From: Sinomonas atrocyanea
Lineage (GTDB): Bacteria > Actinomycetota > Actinomycetes > Actinomycetales > Micrococcaceae
Reading direction: 5' to 3'
NCBI RefSeq assembly: GCF_001577305.1
Contig: NZ_CP014518.1
Coordinates: 4,030,001 to 4,094,000, forward strand
Length of the DNA stretch: 64,000 nt
Shown in pieces: positions 26,007-33,808 of this stretch. The notes beneath the pieces are model-generated. The model was not told the origin of the DNA. It saw nothing but the letters and a program-made list of their open reading frames with translations, and searched no databases. The translations under genes were made by a program, and so were the position numbers. Position 1 is the first letter of the stretch, and each line of letters opens with the position of its first letter.

Positions 26007-26795
26007 TCAGCGCACCAGGTACCCGCCGTCGACGCTGAGGATGTGGCCGTTGACGTAGTCGGAGGCCCGGCTGGCCAGGAACACGGTGGCGCCCATGAGG
26101 TCCTGGGTCTGGCCCCAGCGGTTGGCCGGGATGTGGTCCAGGACCCGCTGGTTGGCCTCGGGGTTCGCCCGGGTGTCTGCGGTGAGCTCGGTGGCGTAGT
26201 AGCCGGGGGCGATCCCGTTCACCTGCACCCCGAACTGGGCCAGTTCGTCGCAGTAGGCCTTGGTGAAGCCGGCGATCCCATGCTTGGTGGCGGCGTAGGC
26301 GGGCGACCACTGGCCGCCGAGGAAGGTGAACACCGAGCAGATGTTGATGATCTTGCCGCTGCGCTGGCGGACCATGTGCTGGGCGCACTCGTGGGCCATC
26401 TCGAAGGCGGCCGTGAGGTTCAGCGCCACCATCGGATCCCACTGGGAGCGGGTGTACTTGAGGACGTCGGGCTCGTTGATGCTCCGGCCGGCGCAGTTCA
26501 CGAGGATGTCGACGCTGCCGAACTCCTCGACGCACGCGTCGACGACCTTCTTGGGGTTCCCGGCGACGGTGATGTCGGACATGACGTAGGAGTACTTCGA
26601 CCCGGTCTCCTCCACCATCGCCGCGGTGCGGCCGTCGTCCGGCATGATGCTGGCCGCGAGGACGTTGGCTCCCGCCTTCGCCAGCGCAAGGGTGAAGGCC
26701 TGGCCGAGGCCGGTGTTGCCGCCGGTCACGATGGCGTTCTTGTTCTTCAAGGAGAAGAAGTTCATCTGGAAGTCGACGATGCTCGACTCGGACAT
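26007..26795 (-). CDS. SDR family oxidoreductase (2-deoxygluconate 3-dehydrogenase-like)
   Basis: Classical short-chain dehydrogenase, 262 residues. The NAD(P) motif is VTGGNTGLGQAF (TGxxxGxG), then NCAGRS, and the catalytic Ser-Tyr-Lys triad in NICSVFTFLGGQWSPAYAATKHG. It resembles KduD/2-deoxy-D-gluconate 3-dehydrogenase-type enzymes, acting on a secondary hydroxyl of a sugar or polyol. The ATG is preceded by AGGAG. Gene order FAD oxidase, SDR, kinase, MFS suggests sequential oxidation then phosphorylation. Confidence 0.9.
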   Translation of the reverse strand: MSESSIVDFQMNFFSLKNKNAIVTGGNTGLGQAFTLALAKAGANVLAASIMPDDGRTAAMVEETGSKYSYVMSDITVAGNPKKVVDACVEEFGSVDILVNCAGRSINEPDVLKYTRSQWDPMVALNLTAAFEMAHECAQHMVRQRSGKIINICSVFTFLGGQWSPAYAATKHGIAGFTKAYCDELAQFGVQVNGIAPGYYATELTADTRANPEANQRVLDHIPANRWGQTQDLMGATVFLASRASDYVNGHILSVDGGYLVR

Positions 26796-26892
26796 GCGTG
26801 CTCCTGCTGGGTTCCTGGTGGTTCATGGGGGCGGGGCTGAGGCGACGGCTCGGCCCCGTGGAGGTGTGCGGTGCCCTGCTCGGGCTCGGTCT

Positions 26893-28335
26893 TCAGAGCG
26901 GGAAGATGGTCCCCGGGTTCATGATGCGGTTCGGGTCGAAGGCGGACTTGAGCGTCTCGAGCATGTACAGCGAGGATCCGTACTCCTCGGCGAGGAAGTG
27001 CGTCCGGTGCTTGCCGACGCCGTGGTGGTGGCACATCGAGCCGCCACGCTTGAGGGTCTCCTCGACGATGATGTCCTGGATCGGATCGTGGTAGACCGTG
27101 CGCTCCTCGGTCGGGTCCACGTCGATCTTGTAGTAGTAGACGAAGTACATGTTGGTGCCGTTGAGATAGCTGTGGCTGGAGTGGCCGCCGAGGAGGGTGA
27201 ACTGGGCCGGCACTTCGCGGCGGATCCGCTCGAGGGCACTGGTGTAGATGTCGTTGATGACGCTCCAGTTGCCGGAGATCTCGGTGGTGAACCCGTTGTT
27301 GAGGGTCTCCCGGATCTCGACCCTCTCCTCCTCGATCTTGGAGACGTCCCAGTTGAGGTGGTTGAACCAGTCCTCGATGAGCGAGTCGGCGACGCGGTCC
27401 ACCCCGGAGTGCTGGGACACGATCTGCTCGATCGCCGCCCCTGTCGCGTCGGCGAGCGGCCGGGGGCCCTCGGCCATGAAGATGAGCACGCAGCGGCCGT
27501 CGGAGAAGTGCTTGAAGTGGTAGAGCCCGTCCTCCTGGTCGTAGAGCCGCGCGACGGAGGGCCGGTAGCCCTGGGTGACGACCTCCCGGAGGATCTCGAA
27601 GCCCGCCTTCATGTCGTCCAGCAGGTACCCGTAGAAGCGGTTGTTCTCCGGGTAGTAGCGGAAGATCTTCACGCTCACTTCGGTGATGAAGTTGAGGGCC
27701 CCCTCGTTGCCGAGGATCAGGTGGCGGATGTCCGGGCCGGCCGCGCGGCGGGGGACGTTCTTGATCCGGCAGATCTCGCCGTTGGCGAAGACGGTCTCGG
27801 CTCCCACGAGCATGTCCTCGATCCCGCCGTAGAGCGTGGAGAACTGTCCGATCGACCGGGTCGCGACCAGGCCGCCGAACTGGGCGATCGGCTTGGACTG
27901 GGGAGAGTGCCCGGTGGTGTAGCCGATCTTGCGGAGTTCGTCTTCGAGATCCTGGAGGCGGACGCCGCACTGGACGGTGGCCAGCATGTTCTCGGTATCG
28001 ATCTCGATGATCTCGTTCATCAGTGACCCGTCGATGACGACCGAGTCCTCGACGATGGTCTCGAGGCCGCCCTCGGTGGCCGACCCGCCGGTCTTCGGCA
28101 CCACGGCGATGCTGTACGCATTCGCCAGCTTGAGGACCGAGGAGACCTCCTCGGGGGTTCGGGGCTTCACGACCGCCGCCGGCAGCGGCAGCGAGTAGAT
28201 GCCGAAGACGTTCTCCACCTTGTAGTAGCGGTCGACGCTGTTCTCGCGGAGGGTCTGCTCATCCGTGATGACGCGCTCGCTGCCGAGGATGTCGATATAG
28301 GCGCTGACAATCTCGTCGCGTGTGAGGTTAGCCAA
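26893..28335 (-). CDS. FAD-binding (PCMH/VAO-type) oxidoreductase
   Basis: FAD-linked oxidase of about 480 residues. A PCMH-type FAD domain is seen with VVKPRTPEEVSSVLKLANAY and VVPKTGGSATEGG. The VAO-type cap domain follows with GAEDMLVGAETVFANG-like IEDMLVGAETVFANGE and a C-terminal DPNRIMNPGTIFP motif, which resembles alkyl-DHAP synthase and glycolate/D-lactate oxidase families. It probably oxidises an alpha-hydroxy acid or polyol derivative. The TTG at 28335 is the best available start, with GGAAG upstream; it lies after the leader terminator. This start is uncertain. Confidence 0.85.
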   Translation of the reverse strand: MANLTRDEIVSAYIDILGSERVITDEQTLRENSVDRYYKVENVFGIYSLPLPAAVVKPRTPEEVSSVLKLANAYSIAVVPKTGGSATEGGLETIVEDSVVIDGSLMNEIIEIDTENMLATVQCGVRLQDLEDELRKIGYTTGHSPQSKPIAQFGGLVATRSIGQFSTLYGGIEDMLVGAETVFANGEICRIKNVPRRAAGPDIRHLILGNEGALNFITEVSVKIFRYYPENNRFYGYLLDDMKAGFEILREVVTQGYRPSVARLYDQEDGLYHFKHFSDGRCVLIFMAEGPRPLADATGAAIEQIVSQHSGVDRVADSLIEDWFNHLNWDVSKIEEERVEIRETLNNGFTTEISGNWSVINDIYTSALERIRREVPAQFTLLGGHSSHSYLNGTNMYFVYYYKIDVDPTEERTVYHDPIQDIIVEETLKRGGSMCHHHGVGKHRTHFLAEEYGSSLYMLETLKSAFDPNRIMNPGTIFPL

Positions 28336-28411
28336 TTCCGATTCTTCCGTTCCATGAGTTGATGGGCTCAAGGACTCCAAAGGCGCTCGGAAACGTGCAC
28401 GGAAAAGTGCA

Positions 28412-28460
28412 CAAAAAAAGAGAACAGCGATCCCCTTGGAATTGGGGGTCGCTGTTCTCT
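28412..28460 (-). terminator. Intrinsic terminator in the leader of the FAD-oxidase operon
   Basis: On the minus strand a strong stem (arms 28449-28460 and 28419-28430, AGAGAACAGCGA on both, extended by a C/G run with one mismatch) is followed immediately by seven T residues. Such a U-tract is rare in this GC-rich genome. It lies between glpP and the FAD-oxidase start, where a GlpP antiterminator would be expected to act. Confidence 0.85.
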
Positions 28461-28475
28461 GGTTTTCGAGCAACC

Positions 28476-28497
28476 GTTTCGGGACAGGTCCCGAAAC
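28476..28497 (-). promoter_or_regulatory. Leader hairpin upstream of the terminator, candidate GlpP RNA target
   Basis: GTTTCGGGAC and GTCCCGAAAC form a perfect 10-bp stem with a two-base loop, 15 bases upstream (in transcript order) of the terminator stem. It may be part of an RNA target for the adjacent GlpP-family protein. Confidence 0.6.
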
Positions 28498-28572
28498 TGT
28501 ATGAAGTTCTGAGGTGTGACGACTCTAACACAGCCTTCCGGGGGCTGTGAAGGGGTCTCCGGAGGCCTCCGG

Positions 28573-29172
28573 CTACATGAGCCAGACGCCGCGGTTCGAC
28601 GACGCCACGGCCACAGCCCCGGCGCCCAGCGCCCCGATGACGTCCTCCTTGTCGCACACCAGGCCGCCCGCGATGAGCGGAAGGTCCACATCCTCGCGGA
28701 GCCACGAGATGACGCGGGGCATGCATCCCGGCAGAATTTCAATCGCATCGGCGCCCGAGAGGCCCACCTGCTTGGGCACGTTGTTGTAGCTGAAGGAATC
28801 GACGAGGAAGAGCCGATGGATGGCCATCAGGCCCGCGGTCTTCGCGGCGCGCACAATGGCCGCCTTCGAGCTGAGAATTCCGTCCGCCTGCGTGCTCGCC
28901 TTGAGGAAATCGACGACCACCGGCTTGCTGGAGAAGCCGTCCAGGAGGTCGACGTCAACGAATACGGTCTTCCCCGCGGCCTTCAGGGTCCCCACGATTC
29001 CCCCGATTGAGATCACGGACCCGAAGAGGACGAAAACGACCGGGCACGGGGCCCCGAGGACCGCTCGGAGTCCGTCGTCGTCCTTGACGCTCGCGATGAC
29101 CGGGTGGCGCGACAGGACGGCGTCGATCTCGGCTGATTCCTTGGGCGTGCGGCGTGGCGTAGTCAAGGACAT
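28573..29172 (-). CDS. glpP: Glycerol-3-phosphate-responsive antiterminator (GlpP family)
   Basis: A 199-residue GlpP-type TIM-barrel-like regulator. In Bacillus GlpP binds glycerol-3-phosphate and the glpFK/glpD leader RNA to prevent termination. Typical segments visible are VVFVLFGSVISIGGIVGTLKAAGKTVFVDVDLLDG and ADAIEILPGCMPRVI, then PLIAGGLVCDKEDVIGALGAGAVAVASSNRGVW. The gene lies directly upstream of a leader with a hairpin and a U-tract terminator, before an operon with an FGGY kinase. The ATG at 29172 has AGGAG at nine bases; the upstream ATG at 29181 has it too close. Confidence 0.88.
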   Translation of the reverse strand: MSLTTPRRTPKESAEIDAVLSRHPVIASVKDDDGLRAVLGAPCPVVFVLFGSVISIGGIVGTLKAAGKTVFVDVDLLDGFSSKPVVVDFLKASTQADGILSSKAAIVRAAKTAGLMAIHRLFLVDSFSYNNVPKQVGLSGADAIEILPGCMPRVISWLREDVDLPLIAGGLVCDKEDVIGALGAGAVAVASSNRGVWLM

Positions 29173-29332
29173 GGCCTGCATCTCCTGCTGTGAAGCTCTC
29201 TTCCGTCGGACGGCAGCGCGGGTGCCGCCTTCGAGAAAGGTCGACTCATCCTACCGTCTCGCCCTTCTCCGCCGCGCCGGCTTCGGCGAGGATGAAGGCG
29301 ACCCGCCCAGCCGCGACGAAGGAGCCGACGCC

Positions 29333-29674
29333 GTGACCAAGTACCTGATCTCGTTCCCGAGTGCCGCCATGGACGTGCCCGAGGGAGAGCTGCAGGCCGT
29401 CGCCGACGCGGCGCACGCCGTGGTGCAGGAGGCGAAGGACGCCGGGGTCTGGGTGTTCGGCGGCGGCATCGACGAGAGCATCCCGCCGGTCGTGGTCCAC
29501 GGCGACGGCACGGTCCAGGAGGGCACCTACCCGCAGACGGCGCAGCTCGAGGGCGGCTACTCCGTCCTCGAGCTGCCCTCCTACGAGGCGGCCCTGGAGT
29601 GGGCGGCGAAGATCGCGGTCGCCTGTCGCTGCGCGCAGGAGGTGCGCGCCTTCCAGTACGACCCGGCGAGCTAG
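29333..29674 (+). CDS. YCII-related (DGPF) domain protein
   Basis: A 113-residue protein of the YCII/DGPF-related group. It begins TKYLISFPSAAMDVPEGEL and contains AGVWVFGGGIDESIPP and GGYSVLELPSYEAALEWAAKIAVACR. This matches the YCII fold: dimeric alpha-beta barrel, conserved His/Asp replaced by other residues in many members. Function unknown. GTG start follows GAAGGAG. Its TAG stop shares the bases CTAG with the convergent MFS gene's stop. Confidence 0.8.
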   Translation: MTKYLISFPSAAMDVPEGELQAVADAAHAVVQEAKDAGVWVFGGGIDESIPPVVVHGDGTVQEGTYPQTAQLEGGYSVLELPSYEAALEWAAKIAVACRCAQEVRAFQYDPAS

Positions 29675-30951
29675 CGGGGGTCCAGTGCGTCCTCGACGTA
29701 GCGTCCGGGCTTGGCCATGACCAGCGCGCCGATGGCCATGGGCACGAACGTCACGGCGTAGACCCACAGCGGCGCGGTCCAGCTTCCGGTGGCCGCGAAG
29801 AGCCAGCCGCCGATGAGCGGGCCGAGGGTCCCCGCGAGGTAGCCAGTGCCCATGGCGAACCCTCCGACCCCGGCGGAGCCCGCCGTCGTGCGGGTGCGCA
29901 GGTTGAACATCGCGATGGCGAGCGGGAACGCTCCGCCGGAGATGCCTGCCACGAAGACCCACCCCCAGGCGGGGCCCGCATGGGTCAGGAGCCCGACGTA
30001 GCCCAGCGGACCGGTCGCGGCGAGGGCGACGGCGAGCGCTGCCGGCTTCTTCAGCCGGTTCGCGAGGATCGGGGTGATCACGGCCATCGGGAGCGTGAGG
30101 AAGGTGTAGATGGAGAACGCGGCGGCGGCATCACCCTTGGACAGGCCGGAGAACTGCACGAGCATCGTGGGCAGCCACGCGAGCATGGCGTAGGTGTTCA
30201 GCGAGGCCATCGCATAGAAGAGGGCCGTCCCCCGCGCCACGGGGCTCTTCACGAGGGCGCCGAAGCCGATCTTCTGAGCGGGCGCGCCAGGCGGGGCGAC
30301 GACGACGGCCGGGGCCGCAGCGTCGTGCGCGCGGCGCCTCGACGCGCCGAGCTGGACCGTCCACGGGACCACCGCGATCAGCGAGAGCAGGCCCCAGGAG
30401 GCCAGGGAGCCCTGCCAGCCCACGGCATTGGCCAGGGGCAGCGCGGTCATCGCCGGAAGCGTCGCTCCGGCCTGCATGAGCAGCGAGAACAGCGTGATCA
30501 TGGCGGCCGGGCGGTCGGGGAAGTACTTCTTGACCAGGGGCGCGCCGGTGACGTTGCCCAGGCCCATGCCGACGAGCGCCAGCACGGTCAGGATGAAGAA
30601 CGGCACGGCACCCCCGCCGAACGGGCGCGCGAGAGCGCCGACGGCGGCCAGCGCGACGGCGGCCAGCGCCGTCGCCTCGGGCCCCCACCGGCGCACGAGC
30701 ACCGGTGCGAGGAAGCCGCCGATCCCGAACGACAGGGTCGGGAGCATGCCCAGGAACGTGGCGCCGGCGGTGCTGATGGAGAGCGCGGCGCGGACGTCGC
30801 CCAGAAGGGGGGACATGCCGGTGACGGCGTACCGGAGGCCGATCCCCAGGAGGACGAGGCCGATGATGACGACGGTGCGCCCCTTCCACAGCCCCGGCCG
30901 CGCCTGCGTCGCTGCCGCAGGCCGGCCAGAGGAATGCGCGGTGGCGGTCAT
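29671..30951 (-). CDS. MFS transporter (CynX/NimT-like)
   Basis: A 426-residue major facilitator with 12 predicted helices. RYAVTGMSPLLGDVRAAL near the start and VGMGLGNVTGAPLVKKYFPDR are characteristic of the CynX/NimT group. It starts immediately after the stop of the upstream SDR gene, so the two are co-transcribed. Context suggests uptake of an aromatic ketone or its precursor for the divergent carboxylase cluster. This is inference. Confidence 0.85.
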   Translation of the reverse strand: MTATAHSSGRPAAATQARPGLWKGRTVVIIGLVLLGIGLRYAVTGMSPLLGDVRAALSISTAGATFLGMLPTLSFGIGGFLAPVLVRRWGPEATALAAVALAAVGALARPFGGGAVPFFILTVLALVGMGLGNVTGAPLVKKYFPDRPAAMITLFSLLMQAGATLPAMTALPLANAVGWQGSLASWGLLSLIAVVPWTVQLGASRRRAHDAAAPAVVVAPPGAPAQKIGFGALVKSPVARGTALFYAMASLNTYAMLAWLPTMLVQFSGLSKGDAAAAFSIYTFLTLPMAVITPILANRLKKPAALAVALAATGPLGYVGLLTHAGPAWGWVFVAGISGGAFPLAIAMFNLRTRTTAGSAGVGGFAMGTGYLAGTLGPLIGGWLFAATGSWTAPLWVYAVTFVPMAIGALVMAKPGRYVEDALDPR

Positions 30952-30953
30952 GG

Positions 30954-31715
30954 CTACTGGGCCGCCTTCGAGTCGCCGTCGATCGGGAACATCTGGCCCG
31001 AGATGGTACGGGCATGCGGCCCGGCGAGGAAGAGGATGAGCGCGGCGATGTCCTCCGGGGCGATGAACTTCTTCACCGACTGGTTCTCCATCGCCCTGTC
31101 GATCTCCTCCTGGACGGTGCGGCCCGAGACCTTGGCGCGGCCCTCGAAGACGCCCATGATGCGGGGGCCCTCGACGGCCCCGGGATGGACCGTGTTCGAG
31201 GTGATGCCGAACGGGCCGAGCTCCATGGCGAGGGTCTTGGCGAAGCCCACGAGGCCCCACTTCGTGGTCGAGTACGCCACCCGGTTCGGGTAGCCGAAGC
31301 GGCCGGCGAGCGAGGACATCGTGATGATCGAGGCGGCCTCCGACTCCTTCAGGAGCGGGATGGCGCGCTGGGTCACGTTGAACGTGCCCTGCAGGTTGAC
31401 GCCGATCACGGCCGCGAACGTCTCGGCGGGGTACTCCTCCACCGGCGCCGTGGCCCCCGGGATGCCCGCGTTGTTGACGAGGACGTCCAGGCCGCCAAGC
31501 TGCTCGCGCACCTCGGCGAAGAGCGCGTCCACATCCTCAGGCTTGCTGACGTCTCCGACGCTCCCGGTGATCGCGGGGTTCTCGGCGACGATGGCCGCGA
31601 CGGCCTCCGCATTGATGTCCGAAATATGCACCCGGGCGCCCTGGGCCACGAACGCCTTGGCGACGGCGAGCCCGATGCCGCCGCCCCCCGCCGTGATGAG
31701 TACGCGCTGAGACAT
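30954..31715 (-). CDS. SDR family oxidoreductase, probable secondary-alcohol dehydrogenase
   Basis: A 253-residue classical short-chain dehydrogenase: ITAGGGGIGLAVAKAF (coenzyme loop), NNAGIPGA, then MSSLAGRFGYPNRVAYSTTKWG (catalytic S, Y, K). Relatives include 1-phenylethanol and 1-(4-hydroxyphenyl)ethanol dehydrogenases, which would make a hydroxyacetophenone for the divergent cluster; ordinary acyl-reductase roles are also possible. The ATG is preceded by GGAGCGG. It is divergent from the BCCP gene with a 171-base promoter region between. Confidence 0.85.
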   Translation of the reverse strand: MSQRVLITAGGGGIGLAVAKAFVAQGARVHISDINAEAVAAIVAENPAITGSVGDVSKPEDVDALFAEVREQLGGLDVLVNNAGIPGATAPVEEYPAETFAAVIGVNLQGTFNVTQRAIPLLKESEAASIITMSSLAGRFGYPNRVAYSTTKWGLVGFAKTLAMELGPFGITSNTVHPGAVEGPRIMGVFEGRAKVSGRTVQEEIDRAMENQSVKKFIAPEDIAALILFLAGPHARTISGQMFPIDGDSKAAQ

Positions 31716-31804
31716 GATCCGCTCCTTTGTTCTGTGAGGGTCCTCCGGGATCCCAGTGAGGAGAACAGACCCAGCCTGCCCGAAATTCCCTTCACAGGAA
31801 TGTC

Positions 31805-31821
31805 CCGCAATCTGATTGCGG
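31805..31821. promoter_or_regulatory. Inverted repeat in the divergent promoter of the ketone-carboxylation cluster
   Basis: CCGCAAT and ATTGCGG are perfect complements with a three-base spacer, in the 171-base gap between the SDR and the BCCP gene. A candidate operator for the IclR regulator at 41.3 kb. Confidence 0.45.
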
Positions 31822-31886
31822 TAGGAGGAACATCGATCTACCGTTCTGACAAGTGATCCCCACCACACGCAAGGAGGCGCTGCCCC

Positions 31887-32426
31887 GTGGATCTTGACCT
31901 CGAAGAGCTCGCAGCGGTCATCGAGCAGCTCGACAAGACCGAGTTCACCGACTTCTCGTTCGAGAAGGGAGACTTCCGGCTCCGGGTCTCCCGCGGCGGC
32001 CACTTCGCCGACGCGGCTGCCGCGGCGCCGCAGGCTCCTGCGCAGGCCGCGCACGACGCCGGCCCCTCGCCCGCCGCTGCCGCCGCACCCCAGTCATCAC
32101 CCGCCGCCCCGGCCCCCGCCCTCCAGGCGGTGCCGACGCGCCAGACCCAGGCCACGCCTGCACCGTCCACCCCCGAGGCCGGCCACACCGTGGTGACCGC
32201 CCCGATGCTCGGCACGTTCTACTCCTCGCCCAAGCCCGGCTCCCCCGCGTTCGTGGGAATCGGCGACACGGTCGAGGCGGACGCCGTCGTCTGCATCGTC
32301 GAGGTCATGAAGCTCATGAACTCGGTCCAGGCGGGCGTCTCCGGCACCGTCACGGAGATCTACGCGAAGGATGGAGACCTCGTCGAGTTCGGGCAGCCGC
32401 TCTTCGCGGTCCGGGAGTCCGCATGA
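31887..32426 (+). CDS. Biotin carboxyl carrier protein
   Basis: A 179-residue BCCP. The biotinyl domain ends the protein, with biotin attachment at Lys142 in VEVMKLMNS; the standard EAMKM is EVMKL here, as in other acetyl-CoA-type BCCPs. Residues about 45-100 are a long Ala/Pro hinge. A strong AAGGAGG precedes the GTG start. It is first in a tightly packed row with biotin carboxylase and carboxyltransferase genes, so it is the carrier for that complex, not for fatty acid synthesis. Confidence 0.92.
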   Translation: MDLDLEELAAVIEQLDKTEFTDFSFEKGDFRLRVSRGGHFADAAAAAPQAPAQAAHDAGPSPAAAAAPQSSPAAPAPALQAVPTRQTQATPAPSTPEAGHTVVTAPMLGTFYSSPKPGSPAFVGIGDTVEADAVVCIVEVMKLMNSVQAGVSGTVTEIYAKDGDLVEFGQPLFAVRESA

Positions 32427-33808
32427 GGCAGCGGATCTTCATCGCGAACCGCGGCGAGATCGCGGTCCGGCTCATCGAGGCGTGCGACCGCCTCGGCTTC
32501 GAGACCGCGCTCGGCGTCTCGGCGGCGGACCGAGACACGCTCGCAGCGAAGCGGGCGGGCCGCGTCGTCGTGCTCGGCGGCCCGCGCCCCGGCGAGTCCT
32601 ACCTCGCCATGAACACGGTGGTGCACGCGGCGGTCGCGACGGGCTGCACAGCCGTACACCCCGGCTACGGCTTCCTGTCGGAGCAGCCCGCGTTCGCTCG
32701 GCTGTGCGCCGAGGAGGGGCTGACGTTCATCGGCCCGCAGCCCGAGGCACTCGAGGCGCTCGGCGACAAGCTCACCGCCCGCCGCCTCGCGGAGGCCAAC
32801 GGCGTCCCCGTCTCGAAGGGCGGCACGGCCACCACGGAGGAGGAGGTCTCGGCCCTCGCGGACTCGATCGGCTTCCCTGTACTCATCAAGGCCGCGTTCG
32901 GCGGCGGCGGCCGGGGCATGAAGCTCGTGCGCAGCCACGCCGAGCTCCTCGATGCGTGGCAGCTCGCCTCGGCCGAGGCGGAGGCCAGCTTCGGTGACGG
33001 CACGGTGTTCCTCGAGCGGTTCGTCGAAGATGCCAAGCACGTGGAGGTCCAGGTCCTCGGCGACCGGCACGGCCACCGCGTCCACCTCGGCGAGCGCGAG
33101 TGCTCGGTCCAGTTCCGCTACCAGAAGGCGGTCGAGGAGGCACCGTGCGCGGCCCTGCCCGAGGCCACCCGCCGGCTGCTGCACGCGAGCGCGCTGCGCA
33201 TCGCCGAGGCGCTCGACTACGTGGGACTCGGCACGGTCGAATTCCTCTACGACCCCGCCCGGGACGAGCTCGCCTTCCTCGAGGTCAACCCCCGCCTCCA
33301 GGTGGAGCACCCCGTCACGGAGGCGGTGACAGGCGTCGATCTGGTCCGTGAGCAGATCCTCGCCGCCCTCGGCGCACCGCTCTCGGTGACCCAGGAGGAC
33401 ATTGCTGTCACGGGCCATGCGATCGAGGCCCGCATCACCGCGCAGGACCCCGCCCGCGGCCTCGCCCCGAGCCCCGGCCGCGTCACCCGCTGGCGCCCGA
33501 GCGCCGCCGGCGGGCTCCGGCTCGACACCCACATCTACGAGGGCTACCTGTTCCCGCCCTACTACGACGCCCTCATGGCCAAGCAGATCGCGTGGGGCCC
33601 AGACCGGGACGCGGCGATCGAGCGCATGGACTCGGCCCTCGCCGCGTTCGAGGTCGAGGGGCTGACCACCTCGCTGCCGCTGCTGCGCCGCATCCTCGCC
33701 CACCCCGACTACCGGACCAATGCCGTGACGACCCACTGGCTCACGGACCACTTGGAGGACATCATGCAGGCCCCCAGCTCGCGCCCCGTCCCGGCGGAGG
33801 TGCACTGA
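32423..33808 (+). CDS. Biotin carboxylase subunit
   Basis: ATP-dependent biotin carboxylase, 461 residues, the normal AccC length. It begins RQRIFIANRGEIAVRLIEACDRLG. The ATP-grasp domain shows KAAFGGGGRGMKLVRS, followed by the FLEVNPRLQVEHPVTEAVTGVDLV metal/catalytic region. It overlaps the BCCP stop as ATGA. It would charge the biotin on the BCCP with bicarbonate for transfer by the next gene's product. Confidence 0.94.
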   Translation: MRQRIFIANRGEIAVRLIEACDRLGFETALGVSAADRDTLAAKRAGRVVVLGGPRPGESYLAMNTVVHAAVATGCTAVHPGYGFLSEQPAFARLCAEEGLTFIGPQPEALEALGDKLTARRLAEANGVPVSKGGTATTEEEVSALADSIGFPVLIKAAFGGGGRGMKLVRSHAELLDAWQLASAEAEASFGDGTVFLERFVEDAKHVEVQVLGDRHGHRVHLGERECSVQFRYQKAVEEAPCAALPEATRRLLHASALRIAEALDYVGLGTVEFLYDPARDELAFLEVNPRLQVEHPVTEAVTGVDLVREQILAALGAPLSVTQEDIAVTGHAIEARITAQDPARGLAPSPGRVTRWRPSAAGGLRLDTHIYEGYLFPPYYDALMAKQIAWGPDRDAAIERMDSALAAFEVEGLTTSLPLLRRILAHPDYRTNAVTTHWLTDHLEDIMQAPSSRPVPAEVH

